Assembly: GCA_949297665.1 (NCBI GenBank) | Contig: CASFTO010000030.1 | Location: 1-36,997, forward strand | Direction: 5' to 3' | Length of the DNA stretch: 36,997 nt | From: an uncultured Alphaproteobacteria bacterium | Lineage (GTDB): Bacteria > Pseudomonadota > Alphaproteobacteria > RF32 > CAG-239 | Shown: piece by piece, positions 15,304 to 23,894 of the stretch | Layout: each line of letters begins with the position of its first letter | Position numbering within the stretch: the stretch's first letter is position 1 | Notes under the pieces: generated by a model | The model's database searches: none | Seen by the model: only the letters and a program-made list of their open reading frames with translations | What the model was told of the DNA's origin: nothing | Position numbers and translations under genes: made by a program

Positions 15304-18300
15304 ATGGCTAAGAATAATATAAAAACAATCATCAATACACTTAATAGCAAATTAAGAAAGAACAACATCACTAACAGTGACAAAAAAGAAATTAAGCAAG
15401 CCTTCACACAATTAGCCGATGAGATTGCCCAAGGTTATCAACTTAGTCAAGATGAGGCAGGAATTTTACAAAGCACATACGGTGCATACAAAGAAGAAGT
15501 GACTGCAGCCATTGCCGCTTTATCCCGAGAGCAACAAATAGCTTTTGAAACTGCCGTCAGAAAAGCAAATTCTACCCCATCGCCAAAACAAGAAGAAATC
15601 AAAGAACAAGAAAGTGTTGTTTCTTCCGATGCGCAAACCACAGAAGAAAAAAAAGAAGAAACGGTTATTGCAGAAGATCAAACCCAACAAGCTGCCACCC
15701 CGGAAGCCACTGCCAAAGGACTGAATAATGAAGACATCGAAGATGCTGTTATCGTTGAAGAACAAGTAAATCAACCCAACACAACAAGAGCAGCTTCCGA
15801 AAAGCAAAATGATGAAGACATCGAAGATGCTGTTATCATTGAAGAACAAATAAATCAACCAGATACGCCGACGGCAACGACTGAAGCGCAAGCTCAACAA
15901 GCCGATACACCGACGGCAACGACTGAAGCGCAAGCTCAACAAGCCGATACGCCGACGGCAACGACTGAAGCGCAAGCTCAACAAGCCGATACGCCGACGG
16001 CAACAACTGAAGCGCAAGCTCAACAAGCCGATACGCGAGCAACAGAAAATGAAAACAAAGGAGAAAAAGATAAAAAGGAAAATAGAGATAAAAAGAAGAA
16101 AAAAGAAAGACAACCTCTAACCGAAGAAGAAAAAAACAAATATTTAGATGAAATACGTTCATCACACACACTGAACGGCTATATAGCCACCATAGAATAT
16201 CCTATCAGCAAAAAAAATATTGAAGCAAGTATCGCCCTCGGCCCGACAATGGCTGACGATGGTGTCACCGAACAAGCGAGCGCCGCAGAAAACCGAGCAC
16301 AAGCCTTACAAAACGTGGATGATATGTTAGTTGCCATGGATTACTGCACCCAAAATGGCAAAGATGCGGAAATTGACGATGCCATTGTGGCTCGTCTGCA
16401 AAATTTCAACATAAAGGACATCAATCCGGACAATGCTTATGCTTTGTTAGCACTTGCCGATAAAATAAAAGGGAACTCTGCTCTATATGATGAAATAACC
16501 AACAAGATTGCCAATGCGTTACGCAATTTTGACTATAAGAACTTTGGTAAACTATCCGAGCAGGATTTAAGCAAAAACTACATGGACGCAACCAAAGAAT
16601 TAAAAGATTTCGTACCATATGGCGAAGATAAAAAGCCAACCCTTTGGGGCTATACATTTACAGATGATAAAGGTGAAGTTCTTGAAAATAAAGACCGTAG
16701 CAACTGGAATCCGCGTCGTTGGATTTCGGGCAAAGGCAATGACGCGCAAAAGAACGAGGAAGCCATTTTGAACATGGCTCGCGAATTAGCCGCACAAGAA
16801 TTAGCCAGCATGCCAGCGGAAACAGATCCGAAAAAACGCAAAGAACAATTAAACAAAGTCATGAATGACAAGATTGCGATGTTGCTAAATGATGTTAGCG
16901 GCAAGAAGACCTTCAATCAAACGGAAATTGCGGTAAGAATGGCTGTAGGTCACAACAAGGCCGAAACATTCCGCAATCGAGTTGCACAAAAATTCAAAAA
17001 CAGCAAATGGGGCAAAGACATAACCGTCCGTCTGCAAAAACTGGATAAACAATTAACCGACACCTACGGCAAAAAATACGTCACTGCAAAAAAATACACC
17101 AAAATGCTTGGCAAAATCGGTTTAGAAAGCGTGAAAAGCAGTGCGATGTTTGCGATTGCCGGCTTAGCAAATCCGATAGGAATTCCGGCATTAATCGCCT
17201 ACAACACGGTTAAACAATGGAAGAATATGAAAAATCAATTGACCGATCCATCCATTTCCAAAGCCAAAAAATGCGCGATGTTACTGGGAGCCGGTATAAG
17301 CACGACATTAGGAATGGCCACTGCCGCTACCGGACTGGGCGCTGCAGCTAGTGCGTTAGGCTTAGACACACCGGCAATGATACAAACCTTAACTAACGCC
17401 GGAGGAGCATTGGGTATCGCCGGACGTACAGCAGTATCAACCTTAGCCGCCACTGTTCCAAACTGGGTAGAAAAAGCATCTATTCACTTCAAAAAGAATG
17501 GTTTGAAAAAGCAAATGGCAAACCTCGGAGAAGACGGTAAACCAAAACCGGAAGTACTTGCCGCTTACAACCAAAAAGTAACTGAACTTCAAGATAAAAT
17601 TGCTCAAACCCAAGCACAAATCGGACAAGGCGGTAGCTTCAAAAAGATTGTCAGAACTTTCTTCAAGATGGACGAAAAGAAATTAGCCAAATTAAATGAA
17701 CAAATGGCTGATTTACAGAAACAAGCCCCCAAAGATATGACAACATTATTAGCAGAAGAAAAAGCCCTAAAGAAGAAGTCCGAAATGAATCGAGATGAAT
17801 GGATTGGCAAAGCCATCGGCTCCGGTATTGGTATCGGAATGGCACAAACCCAAGTAATTCCGAGTCTGATTAATAATGGCTTAGAGCAACTGCAAGAAAC
17901 TACGGCAACGGCTGTTCACAACATTACCGCCGCAGCCACCGAACATGACATGAATCCATGGGCTCAAGACGAATACAAAGCTCCGTGGCAAGACGACAAC
18001 GGAGATATGAGCAAGCCCCAATGGCAACAACACAGTGCCGAAGCCGATAGCAAAACAGAAATTCATATACCATATCGAGAAGGCGTCGAGCCGCAAGAAT
18101 TCCATGGTATCGCATCGCATGAAACCAACTTAGAAGCCGCCAAAGCCGAAAACTCCAGTGGTATTGAAGGAAAGAGTTCTTTTGCTCACACATTACAACA
18201 CTTAGAGTCATTAGGCGACAACCGCATCACAGATACCAACGCGATGGCGGAAGGCTTATCCGAACACATCGGAAAAGATGCCAACCTTGCCACGATTGCC

Positions 18301-19281
18301 TGCAAAATGGCGCCGCATGCGTTACAACAAGTTTTACACATTGAAGGCTTACCGGACAACAATCCAAGTTCATACAATATGATAAACTATCTGGCCAACC
18401 ACGATTTAACACCGGAGCAAACCACGGCATTAAATAACTTCATTCAACAAAACTTTGAAGGTACGCAGTTCAAGACAGAGAACTTTGCGGATTATAGCCA
18501 AACTCAAACCCATACTCCAACGGAAGCAAGACACGAACCGCCAAAAGTAGAAAGATTGAGTTTACAAGAAGAATATGATCGAGCTAAACAAATTCACACC
18601 GCAGATCAACAAGCGAACAAGAATGCGCAAATGGATGCCCGAACAAGAGAAATACTTAATCCAACAAACAAAGAAACTGATCCGAGAATTTTAAATCAAT
18701 ATAAAAAGATGGAACAAGATGGTATAAAATTTGAATCTACTAATCTTGATCCCGAAAGACGCGGTACTATAGGCTCATCACAACAGCAACCAACCAATGA
18801 ACAATCACAACAAACCGTTGTCGTAAAAGAGCCAACGCCGACACACCAAACACCGGAGAATCAAGAAGTTTATATAGGTATAATGACACCGCAAGCCTAT
18901 GCCTCGGCACATGGACTTATCTATGACATTGAATTATCCAATGGTTTAAATAGAATTGGAGGAGAAGACCATAAAGGTTTTGCTGGCGCCTATTATGATC
19001 CGAGGGACGGTTCCGTCATCATATTACCAAACGATATGTCGCTTGATAAACCATATAGATTTGACTCCCGAGCTGAAGCTCGTGTTTCACAGACGAATTG
19101 TGTCGGGGTATACGATCACAGCAACCACAGAAATTTACCGATTGATCCATGCAAAAAAGTATCCCGCCTCTGGGGTAACGGCATGATTACCCACAACAAC
19201 AACATAAACAAAGTAATTGCCGCAGTAAACACTGCCGGTGCAATTTACAACACCGTACAAATACTGCGCGGTCGCGTATAA
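15304..19281 (+). CDS. Giant multidomain protein with internal tandem repeat, unknown function
   Basis: A 1325-residue protein that I do not recognise. Residues 1-95 are helical and charged. Residues 95-245 are low-complexity, with two NEDIEDAVI-type 28-residue repeats and then four copies of a 14-residue unit (DTPTATTEAQAQQA). A Lys/Glu-rich stretch follows (about 250-280). A central helical region contains hydrophobic Gly/Ala-rich segments (about 610-635, 655-690, 700-720 and 840-860) that could enter membranes. A coiled coil lies about 735-830. Beyond about residue 1000 it is Gln/Thr-rich, with a separate C-terminal part ending in a basic tail. No signal peptide. The layout (disordered repeat, pore-like hydrophobic segments, variable C-terminus) would fit a secreted or surface effector, but that is inference. 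Start ATG 15304 is set by GAGGAG. It is a single-gene unit. Confidence 0.85.
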   Translation: MAKNNIKTIINTLNSKLRKNNITNSDKKEIKQAFTQLADEIAQGYQLSQDEAGILQSTYGAYKEEVTAAIAALSREQQIAFETAVRKANSTPSPKQEEIKEQESVVSSDAQTTEEKKEETVIAEDQTQQAATPEATAKGLNNEDIEDAVIVEEQVNQPNTTRAASEKQNDEDIEDAVIIEEQINQPDTPTATTEAQAQQADTPTATTEAQAQQADTPTATTEAQAQQADTPTATTEAQAQQADTRATENENKGEKDKKENRDKKKKKERQPLTEEEKNKYLDEIRSSHTLNGYIATIEYPISKKNIEASIALGPTMADDGVTEQASAAENRAQALQNVDDMLVAMDYCTQNGKDAEIDDAIVARLQNFNIKDINPDNAYALLALADKIKGNSALYDEITNKIANALRNFDYKNFGKLSEQDLSKNYMDATKELKDFVPYGEDKKPTLWGYTFTDDKGEVLENKDRSNWNPRRWISGKGNDAQKNEEAILNMARELAAQELASMPAETDPKKRKEQLNKVMNDKIAMLLNDVSGKKTFNQTEIAVRMAVGHNKAETFRNRVAQKFKNSKWGKDITVRLQKLDKQLTDTYGKKYVTAKKYTKMLGKIGLESVKSSAMFAIAGLANPIGIPALIAYNTVKQWKNMKNQLTDPSISKAKKCAMLLGAGISTTLGMATAATGLGAAASALGLDTPAMIQTLTNAGGALGIAGRTAVSTLAATVPNWVEKASIHFKKNGLKKQMANLGEDGKPKPEVLAAYNQKVTELQDKIAQTQAQIGQGGSFKKIVRTFFKMDEKKLAKLNEQMADLQKQAPKDMTTLLAEEKALKKKSEMNRDEWIGKAIGSGIGIGMAQTQVIPSLINNGLEQLQETTATAVHNITAAATEHDMNPWAQDEYKAPWQDDNGDMSKPQWQQHSAEADSKTEIHIPYREGVEPQEFHGIASHETNLEAAKAENSSGIEGKSSFAHTLQHLESLGDNRITDTNAMAEGLSEHIGKDANLATIACKMAPHALQQVLHIEGLPDNNPSSYNMINYLANHDLTPEQTTALNNFIQQNFEGTQFKTENFADYSQTQTHTPTEARHEPPKVERLSLQEEYDRAKQIHTADQQANKNAQMDARTREILNPTNKETDPRILNQYKKMEQDGIKFESTNLDPERRGTIGSSQQQPTNEQSQQTVVVKEPTPTHQTPENQEVYIGIMTPQAYASAHGLIYDIELSNGLNRIGGEDHKGFAGAYYDPRDGSVIILPNDMSLDKPYRFDSRAEARVSQTNCVGVYDHSNHRNLPIDPCKKVSRLWGNGMITHNNNINKVIAAVNTAGAIYNTVQILRGRV
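15862..16029 (+). repeat. Four 42-bp tandem repeats inside the giant gene
   Basis: Four consecutive 42-bp units (15862, 15904, 15946, 15988) differ at only two positions I could find, and a fifth starts and breaks off at 16030. The unit length keeps the frame and adds 14 residues each. The near-identity at silent sites indicates recent expansion. Confidence 0.9.
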
Positions 19282-19296
19282 TCACAAACCTAATCA

Positions 19297-19329
19297 AAAT
19301 CCCCTCGTTTGAAACGGGGGGATTTTTTT
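19297..19329 (+). terminator. Terminator of the giant gene
   Basis: A stem of about 12 bp (ATCCCC...GGGGAT core with CGTTT/AAACG) runs into seven T on the plus strand, 16 bases after the stop. Confidence 0.85.
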
Positions 19330-19352
19330 ATCTCAAACAGAACTTTTCAGAA

Positions 19353-19382
19353 TAAATAAAAAAGGGGAATTTCCCCCTTTTC
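19353..19382 (-). terminator. Terminator of the TPR-methyltransferase gene
   Basis: AAAAGGGG and CCCCTTTT arms (about 19360-19367 and 19373-19381) with T runs on either strand, so it may work in both directions. Confidence 0.75.
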
Positions 19383-19417
19383 ATTTGTTTGCGGAAGACT
19401 TAAAAAATAAAATCAAA

Positions 19418-21043
19418 CTACTCAAAAACAACTTCCACCTCTTTTTGCGCAAGAATAACATAACCATCAACATCTTTGGTTCCTTCATGCCGCAAAATAT
19501 GTTCTTCTTGTTTCAAGACAGTAAAGCCGCAATATTTAAGCAAGCGACAAACATAAGTAATCGAGTGCACAAAGCGTCCCGAAGGCGTTAAAAAATATTC
19601 CCGATTATTTGAAGTATTTTTAGAAATGGTAAAACAGAAAAAGCCCTTTGGTTTAAGTACGGCGACCAAACTTCTGAACAAACTTTTCAAATCGCCGAAA
19701 TAGGTCAACACGTCGCCTGCCACAATCAGCTGATATTTTTTATCAACCTCGCCCAAAAAGCTAACAATATCATCAAAATAGAGTTCTTTATAAATATTTT
19801 TTTTGCCGGCGCACTCCAACATTCTCTCAGAAACATCAACACCATAATACTCCTCATTTGGGAAATACTTTTTAAGTTCCTGTCCGCAAAGTCCCGTACC
19901 GCAGCCCAAATCCAAGATTTGCCGTTTATGAAAGAGTTTCGGTTTAAACACCTCCTTCAAGCAATTTGCAATCAACTGGGGCGCCTGATAATCCAATTCT
20001 TTCAAGATATCATCAAAAGACGGTGCGAATCCGTCGAATAAACTTTTAACATAAGTCAAATCCGCGGTAGGCATATTTTGTTCATCCCGTAAAGCCGAAG
20101 CCGCGTGAGCAACGATGGGATTATCCGGAAAGACCTCAATCCAACGCGTCAAATATTTTTCAACCAAATCTTTTTGTTTATTATCCAACGCCTCGTAAAG
20201 CAAATAACCAAAATTAATATGGTCATCGGCAGAAATTCTGTTTCCTTTAAGTGCAAACGCCTTCCACGCATAATGAAGACATTGTTTCCAGTTACCCATT
20301 TTTTGAAAAAGGTTAGCGATAGAATTACACAACCAATCGGAATTAGGGGCGATTTGGGCCGCTTTTTTCAAAAGCAAACTGGCGTCATCATTTTTAAACA
20401 ATTCTATATATGAATTACCGGCAATAATATAAGGTTCGACGCTGGTAGGTCTTTTTTCGATAGCCATATTGGCAAATTCGATAGCGCGTACGAAATGGCT
20501 CATATTATAACAAGTATTGGCGATATTCACGATGGCGTTATAAGAATTGGGATTAAGCTCGTATAATTTCTCATAATAAGAGAGAGCTTCGGGATACTCA
20601 GCCTTTGCATAATAGAGATTACCCAAATTCATCAAAGCGGCAAAATTTCCCTCATTAATCTGCAAGACTTTACGAGCAAATCTCTCCGCTTTATCATATT
20701 TTTTAAACTCATAGCAAAGCGTAGAAATATTAAGCAACGCGGTCAACGAATTTGGATTAACATTCAAGGCTTTTTTATACAAATTGAAAGCAATTTTTTT
20801 ATCCCCCAAAGCATCATAGCAATTAGCCGCCGCAACCAAATAATTTTCATTTTGGGGATTAGCCACAGCGAGCTGCAAATATAATTTCGCGGCTTTTTCG
20901 TATTCTGCATTTTTCAAAAATTCCAAAGCATTTTGTTCTAATTCATTCAATTCACGGCATCCTCTAAGGCATTTTGCTGTCAAAACCAGCAAAAAACACA
21001 CTAACAATATACAATGTATAACACAAAAAAGATAATGTTCCAC
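19418..21043 (-). CDS. TPR-repeat methyltransferase (COG4976 type)
   Basis: A fusion of N-terminal tetratricopeptide repeats (about residues 35-330, at least seven units such as ENYLVAAANCYDALGDKKIA) with a class I SAM-dependent methyltransferase (about 335-535). Methyltransferase motif I is ILDLGCGTGLCG, followed by the acidic YYGVDVSERML and the motif IV-like QLIVAGDVLTYFGDL. The linker LFDGFAPSFDDILKELDYQAPQLI is characteristic of the TPR-containing predicted methyltransferases of COG4976; their substrate is unknown. The start is uncertain. The longest frame opens with GTG 21043 and would give a hydrophobic segment (CVIHCILLVCFLLVLTA) as an N-terminal anchor. An internal TTG near 20953 has AGAGGA 9 bases upstream and would give a soluble protein. 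Confidence 0.85.
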   Translation of the reverse strand: MEHYLFCVIHCILLVCFLLVLTAKCLRGCRELNELEQNALEFLKNAEYEKAAKLYLQLAVANPQNENYLVAAANCYDALGDKKIAFNLYKKALNVNPNSLTALLNISTLCYEFKKYDKAERFARKVLQINEGNFAALMNLGNLYYAKAEYPEALSYYEKLYELNPNSYNAIVNIANTCYNMSHFVRAIEFANMAIEKRPTSVEPYIIAGNSYIELFKNDDASLLLKKAAQIAPNSDWLCNSIANLFQKMGNWKQCLHYAWKAFALKGNRISADDHINFGYLLYEALDNKQKDLVEKYLTRWIEVFPDNPIVAHAASALRDEQNMPTADLTYVKSLFDGFAPSFDDILKELDYQAPQLIANCLKEVFKPKLFHKRQILDLGCGTGLCGQELKKYFPNEEYYGVDVSERMLECAGKKNIYKELYFDDIVSFLGEVDKKYQLIVAGDVLTYFGDLKSLFRSLVAVLKPKGFFCFTISKNTSNNREYFLTPSGRFVHSITYVCRLLKYCGFTVLKQEEHILRHEGTKDVDGYVILAQKEVEVVFE

Positions 21044-21085
21044 GATTTTATCAACATTTTCTCACAAAAAAATCAAAAAAAAGTA

Positions 21086-21114
21086 TTGACTTCAAAAAAA
21101 ATATATATTAAAGA
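21086..21114 (+). promoter_or_regulatory. Probable tRNA-Leu promoter
   Basis: TTGACT (21086-21091) is a good -35. At 17 bp the -10 would be TAAAGA (21109-21114); other AT-rich choices lie one to three bases away, so the -10 is not fixed. Confidence 0.4.
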
Positions 21115-21127
21115 TGCTAAACACGAC

Positions 21128-21213
21128 GGGGGTGTGGCGGAATTGGTAGACGCGCTAGACTCAAAATCTTGTGGCCTCAGGCCGTGTCAGTTCAAGTCTG
21201 ACTACCCCTACCA
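21128..21213 (+). tRNA. tRNA-Leu (anticodon CAA)
   Basis: Class II tRNA with encoded CCA (21211-21213). The acceptor GGGGGTG pairs with TACCCCT, with G-U at the first and last positions. The D-arm contains AATTGGTAGACGC, typical of leucine tRNAs. The anticodon loop CTCAAAA gives CAA, and the anticodon stem has one T-T mismatch. A long variable arm and T loop TTCAAGT are present. It reads UUG. Confidence 0.95.
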
Positions 21214-21223
21214 ATAAAAAGAA

Positions 21224-21249
21224 AGCCGGACAAGAAGTCCGGTTTTTTT
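21224..21249 (+). terminator. Terminator of tRNA-Leu
   Basis: CCGGAC and GTCCGG (21226-21231 and 21237-21242) with loop AAGAA, then seven T. Confidence 0.85.
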
Positions 21250-21291
21250 ATTTTGCAATAAGAGTATATTTTGATTTAAGTCAAGAAAGAA

Positions 21292-21858
21292 TCAAGCTCT
21301 TTGCTTTTTCTGTTCTTCAAGCACCTTATCACGAACAACTTCTTGGTTAGATTTATAGGAAGTATCTTGTTCAAAGACCTCTTTATGGGGACTAGTTCCC
21401 AATTTACCATATTTCTCGACCATCGCCTGAACATGAGAATTATCTCTGGGTTCTTGCATCAATTTTTTACCCAAAGTTTTAACATTATAGGCATGAATAG
21501 CCATCATACGCCCGACGTTGGCTTTATTAATCGCGACACTGCTCGTCGCATCTTTAATAGTATCTCTGGATATTGCCGGCAATTTCTGTGACAAGATAGT
21601 TTTTAATCTTTCCATAATCTGAGGATTATCATAATCAAGTTTAGTACCGTTACGACTGATAATATTTTCGGCCTCTTTAAAGATAGCGAAACTCTCGCGC
21701 ATAGCTTTTTTCTCCTCTGGCGAAGCAAAAATACGTCTATTGGGATTATTTCTGTCATAATCCTCCAAAACGCTCAACGCCGCCTGAAAAGTATTATTCT
21801 GAGCGAATGCCTGAAAGATGACAAATTCACGACTTTCTTTAATTGTAAGTGTAGCCAT
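21292..21858 (-). CDS. Hypothetical soluble helical protein
   Basis: A 188-residue protein of unknown function, largely alpha-helical and charged, with no signal peptide or membrane segment. Visible blocks are an N-terminal helix pair (FQAFAQNNTFQAALSVLEDY), a Glu/Lys-rich helix (EEKKAMRESFAIFKEAENII), and a C-terminal Lys/Gln-rich tail. Start ATG 21858 has GGGAGG six bases upstream. It has its own TATAAT promoter and is divergent from the GT-C gene at 22006, 147 bases away. The head-to-head arrangement might reflect shared regulation, but nothing in the protein indicates DNA binding. The AT-rich codon use matches the neighbours. Confidence 0.75.
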   Translation of the reverse strand: MATLTIKESREFVIFQAFAQNNTFQAALSVLEDYDRNNPNRRIFASPEEKKAMRESFAIFKEAENIISRNGTKLDYDNPQIMERLKTILSQKLPAISRDTIKDATSSVAINKANVGRMMAIHAYNVKTLGKKLMQEPRDNSHVQAMVEKYGKLGTSPHKEVFEQDTSYKSNQEVVRDKVLEEQKKQRA

Positions 21859-21888
21859 AGCGTACCTCCCTAATAATTATATAAAAAA

Positions 21889-21917
21889 ATTATACCACAA
21901 AAAAAAACATCCTACAA
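21889..21917 (-). promoter_or_regulatory. Promoter of the 21292-21858 gene
   Basis: TTGTAG (21912-21917), 17-bp spacer containing nine T, consensus TATAAT (21889-21894). Confidence 0.6.
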
Positions 21918-21947
21918 GCACAAAAAAGTCAAAAACTTAAATTAGCC

Positions 21948-21976
21948 TTTACTTTTTTACGATTAAAAAGTAAAAT
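21948..21976 (+). promoter_or_regulatory. Promoter of the GT-C gene overlapping a palindrome
   Basis: TTTACT (21948-21953), 17-bp spacer, TAAAAT (21971-21976). The interval also holds a perfect inverted repeat: TTTACTTTTT (21948-21957) with AAAAAGTAAA (21965-21974). A palindrome spanning -35 to -10 is a typical repressor-site layout, although it could also be chance in AT-rich DNA. Confidence 0.5.
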
Positions 21977-22005
21977 AGAACACAAATATACGGGGAGAAA
22001 CATCC

Positions 22006-23802
22006 ATGACATCTGTGCGCAGTTCGGAAGAAATCCGCGAAATACGCTACCGCAAAGCGCTCAAACAAATGAGTCGTTTTCTGCAAAAGTGGATATATTT
22101 ACTAGTTGCGGCCTTAACGATACTAACGTTAATCGGGCTGGACACATCCAACTGGCGCTACACCTACATAGATGCGGACGGCTACATGCGGGCGTTACGC
22201 ATCTATCACTGGCTGTCAAATCCGACATTTTGGGAACAAACGATACCTGAAAGCAATTATCCGTTCGGAGAGATTATCCATTGGACGCGTCCGATGGATA
22301 TTATCTGGCTCATCAACACCTTACCGTATATGCTGCTGGGTATAAACGATTTAAGGGATCTGATTTTTTTAGGAGGAGCTTTATTATCTCCATGGCTGTT
22401 TGTATTAAGCAGCATCGCCTTAATATACGGATTGCGTCGCCGTTTCAATATCTATCTTTGCCTTTTAGGATGTTTTATGCTATTAAGCGACCCGATTATT
22501 CAAAATTACTATGCGACGGGGCGCCCCGATCACCACTCATTAATGGGGCTTTTGGGAATATACGGTGTATCCCTCAATTTATGCTGGCTAAAGAAGCGTC
22601 ACAACCGCTATTTAAGGTGGTTAGGTTTCACATTAGCCCTAGCAACGTTCACCGCAATTGAAGGCTTAATTTTATATGCGTTGTTTTTAGGTTTTTTCAT
22701 CAGTTTATACATATTCAAAAACATCTCATTACTTCCCGCCGTAAAGGCCTCAAAATATTTTGCGATAAGTCTTACAATATTTTGGTTTATAAATCCGCCG
22801 TATGAAGGTTGGTTTTATCCGGACAACGGCAGGTTATCCGTTTTATTTGTCAGTTTTTCGTGGTTTATCTATTGTGCGTTATACGGAATAGAGCTTGGTC
22901 ATTTACATACACGCGCCCTCAAGCTATGGAGTTTAATTTGTGCGGGCTTAGGTATATCTTTATTACTGTTGGTCATATTCGGCACCGACATATATCATTT
23001 TCCGTTAGACAATGAAATCCGCAATGTGTGGAGCAATCGCATATCGGAAATGAAACCCGTGTGGAAACAAAAATGGGAATTAAACTTAGCCGTATACACA
23101 TTCGGAGCACTTTCGCTCCTATTAAGCATTTATCTGCTGAGATACAAAGCCTATCAGCGTCTTATGATATTAAATCTATGCCTCGGCATACCTCTTTATG
23201 GATTAAACTTATTAGCCCTGCGATTTGCCAATTACCAGATACTTTATATCATATTGCCCTGGCTCTGCATAATTGAACGAACATATAAAAACAGTGCCTA
23301 CGCACAACGAAAGAGCAAAGAATTTCCGGCTTATGTCTGGGAGCTCTGTTTGGGAATATTAATAATACAACAGTTTTTGTTTATACCGTTTAACCTCGAA
23401 GCCATGCAAAAAGAACGCCACTCGGTATTTAATCGCAACTTATGTCAGAATGTAGAGCGCATCGGCGGCACATTAGTCACCGACAACTTTTTAAGTCCGC
23501 GATATGTTTGGGAATGTAAAGTCACCACGATAGGCACGCCGTACCATCGCAATCGCGAAGGATTGGTAGACACCCACGCCTTACTTCAAGCCACGGAAGA
23601 CAAAACCATTGTGCCTTTGCTGTTAAAACATCAAGTAAGACAAATCTTATTATTTGATAAATACGACAAATACTACGATATGTCGGAAGAAAACCGGAAC
23701 AAACTTTACTATCGGCTGATAAAAAGAGAGCAAATTCCGCACTATTTAGAAGAAGTTCCCGACATAAAATCAAACACCCGTCACTACCGTGTCAAGTTAT
23801 AA
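22006..23802 (+). CDS. GT-C superfamily membrane glycosyltransferase
   Basis: A 598-residue protein with about 11-12 hydrophobic segments. A short cytoplasmic basic start (RYRKALKQMSRFLQKW) leads into TM1. The first periplasmic loop carries YIDADGYMRALRI and then IHWTRPMDIIWL. The Asp-containing motif after TM1, followed by HW-[ST]-R, is shared with alphaproteobacterial GT-C proteins of the STT3/PglB fold, which transfer sugars from polyprenyl-phosphate donors. A second conserved-looking motif is TGRPDHHSLMGLLGIY, about residue 170. The C-terminal 120 residues are soluble and probably periplasmic. The acceptor is unknown; no other glycan genes adjoin it. Start ATG 22006 has GGGGAG 8 bases upstream. 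It lies upstream of the exported ankyrin gene in the same direction, but that gene has its own promoter. Confidence 0.75.
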   Translation: MTSVRSSEEIREIRYRKALKQMSRFLQKWIYLLVAALTILTLIGLDTSNWRYTYIDADGYMRALRIYHWLSNPTFWEQTIPESNYPFGEIIHWTRPMDIIWLINTLPYMLLGINDLRDLIFLGGALLSPWLFVLSSIALIYGLRRRFNIYLCLLGCFMLLSDPIIQNYYATGRPDHHSLMGLLGIYGVSLNLCWLKKRHNRYLRWLGFTLALATFTAIEGLILYALFLGFFISLYIFKNISLLPAVKASKYFAISLTIFWFINPPYEGWFYPDNGRLSVLFVSFSWFIYCALYGIELGHLHTRALKLWSLICAGLGISLLLLVIFGTDIYHFPLDNEIRNVWSNRISEMKPVWKQKWELNLAVYTFGALSLLLSIYLLRYKAYQRLMILNLCLGIPLYGLNLLALRFANYQILYIILPWLCIIERTYKNSAYAQRKSKEFPAYVWELCLGILIIQQFLFIPFNLEAMQKERHSVFNRNLCQNVERIGGTLVTDNFLSPRYVWECKVTTIGTPYHRNREGLVDTHALLQATEDKTIVPLLLKHQVRQILLFDKYDKYYDMSEENRNKLYYRLIKREQIPHYLEEVPDIKSNTRHYRVKL

Positions 23803-23835
23803 CAAAATTATAATGTGGATTGAAAAACAAGGGGC

Positions 23836-23864
23836 TTGAAGAAAGAAGGATAATCGGTTATAAT
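23836..23864 (+). promoter_or_regulatory. Promoter of the ankyrin gene
   Basis: TTGAAG (23836-23841), 17-bp spacer, consensus TATAAT (23859-23864), about 30 bases before the ATG. Confidence 0.65.
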
Positions 23865-23894
23865 AAAGAAGTTTATTAAGGTTTGGAGGTTATT

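Noticed and set aside
15862..16029. Possible CRISPR array
   Set aside because: The 42-bp repeats are directly adjacent with no spacers and are in frame inside a long coding region.
15520..16113. 197-codon minus-strand ORF with Leu/Ser/Arg repeats
   Set aside because: Antisense shadow of the 42-bp repeats in the giant gene; low-complexity product and no start signals.
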